Assembly (NCBI GenBank): GCA_021803885.1
Contig: JAJZKY010000301.1
Location: 1-6,149, forward strand
Direction: 5' to 3'
Origin: Planctomycetota bacterium
GTDB lineage: Bacteria; Planctomycetota; Phycisphaerae; WQYP01; JAJZKY01
DNA: 6,149 nt
This document shows positions 1-5,814 of this stretch, piece after piece (within the stretch, counting starts at the first letter, position 1; every line of letters starts with the position of its first letter). The position numbers and the translations under genes are program-made. Under the pieces are notes generated by a model. The model ran no database searches. It had not been told where the DNA came from and worked only from the letters and a program-made list of their open reading frames with translations.

Positions 1-1
1 A

Positions 2-70
2 CTGGAAGCCGCCTACCACAAGGCCGACAAGGCCATTGAGAACATCGTTGACCTGTTACAAGCCGCCTGA
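2..70 (+). CDS. 3' end of an unknown gene (last 22 residues)
   Basis: Reading from base 2, the + strand gives LEAAYHKADKAIENIVDLLQ followed by two alanines and a TGA at 68-70. The stretch is open from the window edge, is strongly helical and amphipathic, and uses G/C-ending codons such as CTG, GCC, AAG and ATC. It is therefore more likely the C-terminal helix of a real protein than chance. I do not recognise the family from this tail. The gene converges on the small operon that ends at 92, and only about 20 bases separate the two stops. No terminator hairpin is evident in the gap. Confidence 0.5.
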   Translation: MEAAYHKADKAIENIVDLLQAA

Positions 71-91
71 TGTTACTGCATGTTTGTTGAA

Positions 92-220
92 CTATTTTTG
101 TCTACGAATAAAGATTGAAGAATCTACTTCGCTCGAATATTCAAAATTCTCATGCTCTATAAGTTGTGGGCAGGTTTGCTTGAGGTAAGATTTGTATCGT
201 TCCGGAATATCAATAGCCAT
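92..220 (-). pseudogene. Truncated N-terminal remnant of a DUF7689-like protein (third gene of the small operon)
   Basis: The chosen start is the ATG at 218-220, which overlaps the end of the preceding gene by 11 nt. It gives a 42-residue product beginning MAIDIPERYKSYLKQTCPQL. There is no Shine-Dalgarno, so translation would rely on coupling to the upstream gene. The first 35 or so residues resemble the beginning of DUF7689-type proteins, as I recall them. Those continue after a 'NFE-S-' stretch into a conserved YNCIAWA-type core and run to well over 100 residues. Here the reading departs after SSEVDSS into IFIRRQK and a stop, and no frame of the remaining 110 bases holds the expected core. 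I infer truncation near position 112, not a simple frameshift. A longer in-frame ORF runs back to 274, but its extra residues overlap the previous gene and are unlikely. The family assignment is from memory and tentative. Confidence 0.5.
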
Positions 221-653
221 GGGACGTTGCCCAATCCAGCCAAGCATCATGCACTTCGCGTAGCGAGGTGGCATCTGGAACTATATTTTCCCGCGTGATG
301 GCCTCAAGAGCCCAAAACCAGTGCGAGGGCTCTTTACGCATATCATCAAAAATGAAGGGAAGAGCTTCTTTTCCCATGCCGATAATCTTTAGATAAGCGG
401 GATGAGATATTCTTCTTCTCACAGAGGAGATATGCCAAGTGTCAGACTTCCATTCTTCCGCTAACCCATCAAAGAGCTTTCTTAGCTCGCCTATATGGTC
501 TAAGTCTACAGGTGAACTCTTAGATTCCCATTCCCCGCGATGTTTCCGAATGAGTGCCGAAGCGCAAGAATGCGGAGATTTCCAAGACCTTGCATCTTGA
601 ACACCTGATCGCCTGAAGTATCCGAACTCTTTTTCAGCGCAGGATGGGGACAT
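210..653 (-). CDS. Conserved hypothetical protein with HPAY-IIGMG and HWFWAL-AIT motifs (147 aa)
   Basis: A complete 147-residue soluble protein with no signal peptide or membrane segment. The conserved part is the C-terminal 90 residues: LRKLFDGLAEEWK at 57-69, HPAYLKIIGMGKEALPFIFDD at 84-104 (given here as one motif region), HWFWALEAIT at 111-120, and a C-terminal AWLDWA-S-HGY. I recognise this pattern as a widespread uncharacterised bacterial family. Its biochemical role is unknown to me. The first 50 residues are rich in Ser, Arg and Trp and look lineage-specific. The ATG at 651-653 is supported by GGAG nine bases upstream, which sits inside the last codons of the preceding gene. That gene stops only 6 nt away, so the two are probably translated together. 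The 3' end overlaps the truncated third gene. Family recognition is solid; function is not inferred. Confidence 0.8.
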   Translation of the reverse strand: MSPSCAEKEFGYFRRSGVQDARSWKSPHSCASALIRKHRGEWESKSSPVDLDHIGELRKLFDGLAEEWKSDTWHISSVRRRISHPAYLKIIGMGKEALPFIFDDMRKEPSHWFWALEAITRENIVPDATSLREVHDAWLDWATSHGY

Positions 654-659
654 ATTTAT

Positions 660-1328
660 TCACTCCACTACCGTAATGTTTGTGATCTTCATCATATTCT
701 TGAGCGCAATGGCTTTCTTTTGTGCCCGTTCAACCGCTTCTTGCAGATCGCGGAGGTCAATCGCATCCATGCTTACATAAAACTCACGATGGTCGCCCTT
801 GTCATCGTGGTAACTAATCCTCAGGCTATGGAGCACAACCATCAACGATGGGGAGTCATCGATCGTCTTCCGGAAACCTGCACGAAGATCCGTGAGAATT
901 CGAGCATCGCAATAATTACGCTCGACTTCTCCTTTCAGGTCATCAGCCTTAGTTGCGGGAAGGTCTATCGGGGTCTGTTCTAGGAGGCTAGCAACACGGG
1001 TCTCAAAAAGACTCTGGTCAATGCCCTCTAAGTGCTGCGGTGATAGTCGCTCTAGCGCCTCCCAGACATCAGAGGCAAAGACTGAGGGAGTCGTGTTTCC
1101 GGTATCCCTCGCTCTGGTCATAGACGTGATAGACATCAAAATCGCATCTTGTGTCTCCGGCGGCACCGCTGTGACTCGGCTGCCGATCCACGCAGATAAT
1201 TCTTTTGAATCATTGAATTCGGGAGCCTTCTGGAGCGCCGCAAAAAGTTGACCAAAAGCCTCTTCGGAGAGTCTCCCTATGTCCGCGATTCCTGATCTAT
1301 ACGCTTCAGGCACGCTGAGCTTTGGCAT
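660..1328 (-). CDS. Conserved hypothetical protein, first gene of the small operon (222 aa)
   Basis: A 222-residue, mostly helical, soluble protein. The ATG at 1326-1328 has GGAG seven bases upstream. Residues 1-135 are a helical region (IADIGRLSEEAFGQLFAAL at 14-32). The better conserved part follows: NYCDARILTDLRAGF at 138-152, LMVVLHSLRISYH at 162-174, FYVSMDAIDLRDL at 183-195, and a final amphipathic helix to the C terminus. I recall a family with an 'RTFCSARILTDIRPVF'-like signature and an 'FYVALDSDDLRAL'-like signature that matches this layout. It has no assigned function I can name. It sits first in a three-gene - strand unit, 6 nt from the next gene, so the products probably act in the same process. 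I see no nuclease, kinase or DNA-binding motif. Confidence 0.8.
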   Translation of the reverse strand: MPKLSVPEAYRSGIADIGRLSEEAFGQLFAALQKAPEFNDSKELSAWIGSRVTAVPPETQDAILMSITSMTRARDTGNTTPSVFASDVWEALERLSPQHLEGIDQSLFETRVASLLEQTPIDLPATKADDLKGEVERNYCDARILTDLRAGFRKTIDDSPSLMVVLHSLRISYHDDKGDHREFYVSMDAIDLRDLQEAVERAQKKAIALKNMMKITNITVVE

Positions 1329-1357
1329 GGATTTTCTCCAATTCAGTGTTCCACTTA

Positions 1358-1387
1358 CAGATACAGAGACAACACCTTCTATGTCAA
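1358..1387 (-). promoter_or_regulatory. Candidate sigma70-type promoter for the three-gene operon
   Basis: On the - strand a perfect -35 box TTGACA (1382-1387) is followed after 18 bases by TATCTG (1358-1363) as a weak -10. The -10 ends about 30 bases before the ATG at 1328, leaving a short leader that holds the GGAG ribosome site. The -35 is consensus but the -10 matches only three of six bases, so confidence is moderate. Confidence 0.4.
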
Positions 1388-1568
1388 TAGAGATGTCGAA
1401 ACAGCCGTTTAAATCTCAGCTTCCAGTGTACATTTCCTTCCCTTGACATGCGGCATGCTATTTTGGGCCGTGCTATTACGCTTCGCGCCCCTGAGTCTCT
1501 CGATTCACGCATCCAAACGAAAAAACGACCACTACGCGGTTGCGTTGCGCGGGAACTCCCCTCGCCTC
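1388..1568. other. Intergenic region with no recognisable gene
   Basis: This stretch separates the end of the second SGNH gene from the promoter region of the small operon. I see no credible coding region. On the - strand a T6 run near 1519-1524 lies about 45 bases beyond the SGNH stop, but only weak GC stems precede it, so an intrinsic terminator is not convincing. Confidence 0.5.
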
Positions 1569-2891
1569 TTATTTCTTCTTCGTGAACAGGCTTAGATCGA
1601 TCGAATCCGCCATCGCCTCGTATCCCGCGTCTTTGGGATGAAGATGGTCACCGGAATCGTATTGCGCGGCGAAATGCTGCGGATTCTGCGGGTCGCGCAC
1701 GGCTTTGTCGAAGTCCGCAACGCCGTCGAAGATCGGGCTGGTGCGGATCCAATCATTCACCGCATTGCGTACCTGATTGCCTGCATCGGAATAATATCCG
1801 CAGCCCTGATACGGAGTGATCGTCGCGCCAATCACTCGGATTCCATGTTGATGAGCCTGCGCGGCAATCTGCGCGATGCCCGCCTCCAGCCTCTGCGTCA
1901 GATCTCCGTAGGGTTGACGATCGGTTTCAAATCTCCCTATATCGTTGATGCTTTCCAGCACGATCACATAGCGTGCGCCGCTGCGCCCCACAACGTCCCG
2001 ATTGATGCGCGACACCGCATTCGGCCCGGCGCCGTCCAGCAGCACGCGATTGCCGCCAATGCCGACATTCACGACGCCCAGCACTCCCGCTTTTTTCGTG
2101 TTCGCATCCGCGGCCAGGCGTCCCGCCAGGTAGTCCGGCCAGCGATGGTTTTCGTTCACCGTGGCATAGGCCCCATCCGTAATCGAGTCTCCAAGCGCAA
2201 TCACAGCGGAATCTCCCGGCGCATCCACATCCACCCCGGAGACGACATACCACGACTTCTCCGGCCAATCCTTCCCCACCAGAGTGGCCGCATCCACTTG
2301 ATTGCCTGTCGCTGCGTACGAGATTTGCGCGGCATAGGAATGTTCCGTCGTCGTCATCGTGTGGTCCGGGAAATACATGCTGACCGCCAGATTGGATAAC
2401 GCTGGCACGTCCAGCGTGACCGGATCGCTCACTACCTCCGCTCCGGGAGGAATGATGACCGAATCGCTTTGGTTGAACGTCAGGGCCCGGTCTGTCCCCG
2501 CCGTTATGCCGCTTTCCTCTGCGGTTCCGTCTGGATTAACGCCCGCGCTTCCGCTCGCGCCGAGTGCGACATGCGCCGCTCCCACGTGTAGCGGCTCGCT
2601 GCCGAAGCGGTTGGACAGCCACACCCGAACCTGGCTGCCGCCCACGCTGGTATGAACGATCTCGCGCAGCGTTTGCCCGGTAATATTCCGTGCGCTGCCC
2701 TGCGCCATAGACACCATGCCCGCGCCCCAGGTCGCCACCCACGGCGAGCGAGGCGCCCCATTCGCGGCGTAGCCAGCCGGAACAGTCCATGCCAAAGTTG
2801 CCAACGCCAGCACAGAAGCCACGGCAACTCGCCGGCACGGGGCGCTGCGATCGCGCCCCTGAAAATGCAAAAAAGTTGGAATGAAGTACAT
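1569..2891 (-). CDS. Secreted two-domain SGNH/GDSL esterase, downstream copy, intact GDS motif (440 aa)
   Basis: Probably an exported serine esterase or acylhydrolase. Residues 1-42 form a signal peptide: arginines near 20-21, hydrophobic core VAVASVLALATLAW, cleavage probably after GYA. Residues 50-215 are the N-terminal beta-rich domain typical of this group (WVATWGAG, LREIVHTSVGG, VRVWLSNRFG). The SGNH hydrolase domain follows: GDS at 234-236 with nucleophile Ser236, block II GIGGN at 277-281, block III IND with Asn316, and block V DHLHP with Asp415 and His418. All four SGNH residues and the catalytic Asp are present. The start was chosen at 2891 because AAGGAGGA ends three bases upstream and the signal peptide then begins at once. 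An in-frame ATG at 2966 would add 25 residues and bury the signal. It lies 71 bp behind a paralogue and is likely co-transcribed with it. The natural substrate is unknown; acetylated polysaccharides are one possibility for the family. Confidence 0.9.
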   Translation of the reverse strand: MYFIPTFLHFQGRDRSAPCRRVAVASVLALATLAWTVPAGYAANGAPRSPWVATWGAGMVSMAQGSARNITGQTLREIVHTSVGGSQVRVWLSNRFGSEPLHVGAAHVALGASGSAGVNPDGTAEESGITAGTDRALTFNQSDSVIIPPGAEVVSDPVTLDVPALSNLAVSMYFPDHTMTTTEHSYAAQISYAATGNQVDAATLVGKDWPEKSWYVVSGVDVDAPGDSAVIALGDSITDGAYATVNENHRWPDYLAGRLAADANTKKAGVLGVVNVGIGGNRVLLDGAGPNAVSRINRDVVGRSGARYVIVLESINDIGRFETDRQPYGDLTQRLEAGIAQIAAQAHQHGIRVIGATITPYQGCGYYSDAGNQVRNAVNDWIRTSPIFDGVADFDKAVRDPQNPQHFAAQYDSGDHLHPKDAGYEAMADSIDLSLFTKKK

Positions 2892-2894
2892 TTG

Positions 2895-2902
2895 TCCTCC
2901 TT
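2895..2902 (-). promoter_or_regulatory. Strong Shine-Dalgarno deciding the start of the downstream SGNH gene
   Basis: The - strand reads AAGGAGGA-CAA-ATG. The core GGAGG lies four bases before the ATG at 2889-2891, whereas the in-frame ATG at 2966 has only a poor GGAACGAG upstream. This favours the shorter protein. Confidence 0.75.
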
Positions 2903-2962
2903 CAAAAATATTCGTCAGGAAATCTCTCACGCGCAATTCTACATGCACGACGCCAGCGCGTT

Positions 2963-4321
2963 TCATCTGGAACTCGTTCCTTGCCCGACGGCATGCGCAC
3001 TGGCAGTTTTCGTGAACAGGCTCAGATCGATGGCATTCGCCATGGCCTGATAGCCCGCATCGTTCGGATGCAGATGGTCGCCCGAATCATACCGAGGCAG
3101 ATACCGCAATGGATTCTGGGGGTCGCGCGTCGCCTTGTCGAAGTCCACTACGCCGTCCAACACCCCGCTGGTGCGAATCCACTGGTTCACTTCCTGCCGA
3201 ACTTCATCCCCCGCAGCAGAGTAATAGAAGCAATCCTTATAGGGTGTGAGTGTAGCTCCGAACACCAGAATTCCATGTTGATGGGCCTGCATCGCCAGTT
3301 GCGCCAAGCCCGATTCCAGTCGCTGCGCAAAGTCGCCATACGGTTGATGGTCGACGGCAAACCGTCCAATATCGTTGGTGCCCTCCAGCACAATCAAATA
3401 CCGCACGCCGCTCCGCGCCAGGACGTCCCGGTTGAACCTCGACGACGCACTCGGGCCGTAGCCATCCAGCAGCACACGATTGCCACCGATCCCAACATCC
3501 ACCACTCCCAGCACTCCGGCTTTTCTTGTGTTCGCATCCGCCGCTAGACGTGTCGCCAGGTCATCGGGCCAACGATGATTGTCATTCCATGTGGAGTGAT
3601 ACCCATCGACAATCGAGGCTCCCATCGCGATCACTGCGGAATCTCCAGGCGCATCCACGTCGACGCCGGAAAGAACATACCAGTGTCTCTGCGGCCAATC
3701 TTTCCCCGCCAGATTCGCCGCGTCCACTAGATTGCCTGTCGCCGCGTACGAGGTTTGTTGAGCGTCTGTGTGTTCCGTCGTAGCCGTGGTGCGGTCTGGA
3801 AAATACATGCTGACAGCCAGACTCGATAACTCCGGAACATCCAGCGCGACCGGATCGCTGACCACCTCCGCTCCAGGAAGAATCACGACCGAATCGCTTT
3901 GGTTGAATGTGAGCGTGCGGTCGGTACCCGCCGCAACGCCGCTTTCATCCGCGATTCCATCCGGATTGGCTCCCGCGCTCACACCTGCACTGACCGCAAT
4001 ATGAACCGCCCCAATGTGCAGTGGCGCACTGCCGAAGCGATTCGAGAGCCAGACGCGAACCCTGCTCCCGCCAACACTGGTGTGAACAATTTCGCGCAGC
4101 GTTTTCCCTGAAAGGTCCGGCGCGCCACCCGGCGTCGTGGCCACCATGCCCGCGCCCCACGTCGCCACCCACGGTGAGCGACGTGCCGCATTCGCGGCGG
4201 TGCCAGCAGGAACAGTCCACACCAGCGTTGCCATCGCCAAGACGACCAAGTCAACAGCTCGCCGACACGTGATGCCGCCACCACGCCTTGGAAAATTCAA
4301 AGAAGATTGAAATAGGCGCAT
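2963..4321 (-). CDS. Secreted two-domain SGNH/GDSL-like esterase, upstream copy, with GAS in place of GDS (452 aa)
   Basis: Paralogue of the following gene, aligning without a gap over 440 residues (about 312 identical by hand count) with a 12-residue extension after residue 440. The signal peptide covers about 1-42 (CRRAVDLVVLAMATLVW, cleavage around GTA-ANA). The N-terminal beta-rich domain covers 50-215. In the SGNH domain, block I reads MGASIVDG: Ser236 is kept but residue 235 is Ala (codon GCC at 3617-3619) where the paralogue has Asp (GAC), a one-base difference. Block II GIGGN, block III Asn316 and block V DHLHP (Asp415, His418) are intact. The block I Asp is conserved but is not the triad acid, which is in block V, so activity may be altered without being lost. 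The ATG at 4321 has GGAAGAG five bases upstream. An ATG at 4387 would fall inside the promoter. Confidence 0.9.
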   Translation of the reverse strand: MRLFQSSLNFPRRGGGITCRRAVDLVVLAMATLVWTVPAGTAANAARRSPWVATWGAGMVATTPGGAPDLSGKTLREIVHTSVGGSRVRVWLSNRFGSAPLHIGAVHIAVSAGVSAGANPDGIADESGVAAGTDRTLTFNQSDSVVILPGAEVVSDPVALDVPELSSLAVSMYFPDRTTATTEHTDAQQTSYAATGNLVDAANLAGKDWPQRHWYVLSGVDVDAPGDSAVIAMGASIVDGYHSTWNDNHRWPDDLATRLAADANTRKAGVLGVVDVGIGGNRVLLDGYGPSASSRFNRDVLARSGVRYLIVLEGTNDIGRFAVDHQPYGDFAQRLESGLAQLAMQAHQHGILVFGATLTPYKDCFYYSAAGDEVRQEVNQWIRTSGVLDGVVDFDKATRDPQNPLRYLPRYDSGDHLHPNDAGYQAMANAIDLSLFTKTASAHAVGQGTSSR

Positions 4322-4363
4322 TCGTTCTCTTCCAAAAAAATCACTCTGGAACCATCCGAACAG

Positions 4364-4392
4364 TGTATACGGCTGTCGCGTTGCCACGCCAA
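4364..4392 (-). promoter_or_regulatory. Sigma70-type promoter of the SGNH gene pair
   Basis: The - strand carries TTGGCG (4387-4392), a 17-base spacer, then TATACA (4364-4369). Both boxes match four or five of six consensus bases at ideal spacing. Transcription would begin near 4357, giving a leader of about 36 bases with the GGAAGAG site. This excludes the longer ORF starting at 4387 and implies one transcript for both esterases, since no clear promoter is visible in the 71-bp gap between them. Confidence 0.6.
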
Positions 4393-4435
4393 ACTAAAGC
4401 GGATTGAAAGTCGGTGTAGCTATTTGTGGAAGGGA

Positions 4436-4465
4436 GTCATTCTGAACGAAGCGTAGCAAAGTGAA
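4436..4465. repeat. Fragment resembling a dispersed 'GTCATTCTGA..GAAGCG' repeat
   Basis: The stretch GTCATTCTGAACGAAGCG, followed by TAGCAAAGTGAA, resembles short dispersed repeats (GTCATTCTGAGCGAAGCG-type) that I recall as frequent in intergenic DNA of Acidobacteriota and some other soil bacteria. It ends exactly where the left hairpin of the IS200-like element begins. Only one copy is in the window, so the repeat status is from memory. Confidence 0.4.
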
Positions 4466-4489
4466 AGCCACCGCCTGAAGGCGGTGGCT
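4466..4489. repeat. Perfect 10-bp hairpin with TGAA loop (element end near the SGNH promoter)
   Basis: AGCCACCGCC (4466-4475), loop TGAA, and GGCGGTGGCT (4480-4489) pair perfectly. In the tnpA (- strand) direction it is the distal, right-end hairpin. Beyond it the strand reads TTTCACTTTG, so it might also act as a weak terminator. Confidence 0.8.
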
Positions 4490-4497
4490 GGGATAAC

Positions 4498-4586
4498 GGA
4501 CTGTAAGTCCTGTTCCGGCCAGAGGCCGGCAAAATGTACCCCGCACCAAGCGGGCTTCAAGAAGTAGATGGACTTAACCATCTACT
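4498..4586. repeat. Array of four further short hairpins downstream of tnpA
   Basis: Four perfect stems follow one another. GGACT-GTA-AGTCC is at 4498-4510. CCGGCC-AGA-GGCCGG is at 4515-4529. CCCGC-ACCAA-GCGGG is at 4540-4554. A 9-bp stem AGTAGATGG-ACTTAA-CCATCTACT is at 4563-4586. With the hairpin at 4466-4489 this makes five stems in about 120 bases. The last one overlaps the original end of tnpA. They may be recombination signals of the element, a structured 3' RNA, or both. I do not recognise a known RNA family. Confidence 0.65.
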
Positions 4587-5001
4587 CGAAAGTCTTCATC
4601 CTGATTCTCGTTCTGATTCGCGATTTACTCGGCTACGATCTCGTCGATCACATTGCCCGAGCTGCAGCAAAAATATCCTCGCGCCCACAGATGCCTGCCC
4701 CAAAACTGCTTCTTCAGGTACGCAAACTCCGCTACAGATGGTGCGCCGTCTTCCCTTTCAACCATTGCAGCAACCGGCTGATCGTCACCTGCGGCGGGAT
4801 CGACACAAATAAATGCACAGGGTCTTTCGCCACATGCCCTTTCATGATTTTTACTTCATGCTGCGCGCAGATTTCCCGAACCAAGTCCCGCACCCGGGTC
4901 GCCACTTCCCCGCTCAAGGCCGGCTTGCGGTACTTCGTGGTAAACACGATGTGCAGATGGATCTCGAACACCGTGTGCGCGCCGCGTCGATACTCAGCCA
5001 T
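4574..5001 (-). pseudogene. tnpA: Broken IS200/IS605-family Y1 transposase
   Basis: The protein begins MAEYRRGAHTVFEIHLHIVF and continues with TKYRKPAL, REICAQHEV, HLFVSIPPQVTISRLLQ and LKGKTAHHL, a clear match to IS200/IS605 TnpA. Three defects are visible. First, at 60-63 the reading is DPVH where the HUH metal-binding motif expects DHVH; the codon at 4819-4821 is CCT (Pro). Second, one T seems lost at 4734-4735, so the frame stops at 4732; in the next frame the protein resumes as AEFAYLKKQFWGRHLWARGY then FCCSSGN and DEIVAE. Third, that frame hits TAA at 4625-4627 exactly where the family has the YI-Q tyrosine, the presumed nucleophile, and then continues IANQNENQDEDF to a TAA at 4574-4576. 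The reconstructed length, about 141 residues, is normal for the family. Confidence 0.85.
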
Positions 5002-5032
5002 CCCTTAACATTATCCTCCGGCGCGCTCGCTA

Positions 5033-5058
5033 AAGCCGTCGCCTGAAGGCGAGGGCTT
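5033..5058. repeat. Imperfect hairpin with TGAA loop (element end upstream of tnpA)
   Basis: AAGCC-g-TCGCC (5033-5043), loop TGAA, and GGCGA-g-GGCTT (5048-5058) form a stem with one internal G/G mismatch. It shares its inner stem and loop with the hairpin at 4466-4489 and lies just upstream of tnpA on the - strand. It is therefore the likely left-end hairpin of the element. Confidence 0.75.
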
Positions 5059-5814
5059 CTACCCTCCCAGACTGGGACAGTGAACCGGGAGCTGATGCGG
5101 GAACTGGGCCGGCGTTGTCCGGAGCAGCGCATTGCGACGGTGGATCAGGACGCCACCATCATCGAGAGCCACAAGCGGCAGGCGCTCAGAACCTATGAAG
5201 GCGAGCGCGGTTATCAGCCCATGCTGGCGGTGTGGGCGGAGATGGACGCGGTGCTGGCCGATGAATTTCGCGACGGCAATGTGCCGGCGATGATGGCCCC
5301 GTTGGCGCTGGCCAAGCGAGCCTTCGCGGCGCTGCCGGAGACGGTGACCAGTTATTACTATCGCGGCGACTCGGCCAGTCACGAAAAGGAATTGCTTGGC
5401 TGGCTGCGGGACGAGAATCGCGCCGATGGCCCACAAGGGAAGATCGGTTTCGCCATCAGCACGCGCATGAGCGAGGCCTTGCATCAGGCCATCTTGCAGG
5501 TTCCCGAGGCGGGTTGGAATCTCTACGGCAAGGCGGACGGCAAGGAGATTCGCGAGTGCGCCGAGGTGGATTTTACGCCGGGAGAAAAGTCCGAGCATAA
5601 AGACACACAGCCGTTGCGCTACTTGGCGATTCGCATTCGTCCGCGGCAGGAGGAGTTCTTTGCCGACGGCAGCCGGGTGAAGCACTTTGCCGTGCTGAGC
5701 AACCTGTGGGAGTGGAAGCCGGAGCGGCTGATCCAGTGGCATCGGGAGAAGGCGGGGACGATCGAAGCGGTGCATGACGTGCTGAAGAACGAGTTGACCG
5801 GCGGAGTGATGCCG
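5059..5814 (+). mobile_element. Remnant of an IS1380-family insertion sequence
   Basis: This is the DNA extent matching the transposase fragment. Its left edge abuts the IS200-like right hairpin, and its right edge meets an unrelated - strand coding fragment. No terminal inverted repeats of the IS are visible on either side, so both ends were lost. A short perfect palindrome TCCCAG-A-CTGGGA at 5065-5077 lies at the left break. Confidence 0.65.

Larger units (their letters stand above)
4466..5058 (-). mobile_element. Decayed IS200/IS605-like element (tnpA only), bounded by TGAA-loop hairpins
   Basis: About 593 bp lie between two similar hairpins that share the core CGCC-TGAA-GGCG, one at each end. 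A broken Y1 transposase gene lies between them on the - strand. Subterminal hairpins instead of terminal inverted repeats, together with a single HUH/Y1 transposase, fit the IS200/IS605 family, which moves as single-stranded DNA. No tnpB is present. The exact cleavage sites cannot be fixed from one copy, and a REP-associated (RAYT-like) arrangement is an alternative. Because the transposase is dead, the element could move only if helped in trans. Confidence 0.7.

Noticed and set aside
1443..1476. TTGACA (1443-1448) and TGCTAT (1471-1476) as a + strand promoter.
   Set aside because: The spacer is 22 bases and there is no + strand gene downstream.
1510..1568. Terminator after the downstream SGNH gene.
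   Set aside because: A T6 run is present on the - strand, but only very short stems (CGCG, ACC/GGT) precede it.
1638..2399. 253-codon open frame on the + strand.
   Set aside because: It is antisense to the SGNH gene, rich in His, Arg and Ile as expected of a shadow of GC-biased codons, and has no ribosome site. The same applies to the other + strand frames across 2359-4272.
2892..2966. In-frame ATG at 2966 giving a 465-aa SGNH protein, overlapping the upstream stop as ATGA.
   Set aside because: It would place 25 extra residues before the signal peptide and lacks a good ribosome site. The ATG at 2891 has AAGGAGGA and begins the signal peptide directly.
4322..4387. In-frame ATG at 4387 for the upstream SGNH gene.
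   Set aside because: It lies between the -35 and -10 boxes, upstream of the predicted transcription start. The ATG at 4321 has GGAAGAG and the signal peptide.
4568..5008. 146-codon + strand frame across the IS200-like element.
   Set aside because: The complementary strand gives a clear TnpA match through both frames, so this is antisense.
5059..5775. 238-codon - strand frame opposite the IS1380 remnant.
   Set aside because: It is a shadow of the transposase, with low-complexity Arg/Leu/Gln composition and no recognisable motif.
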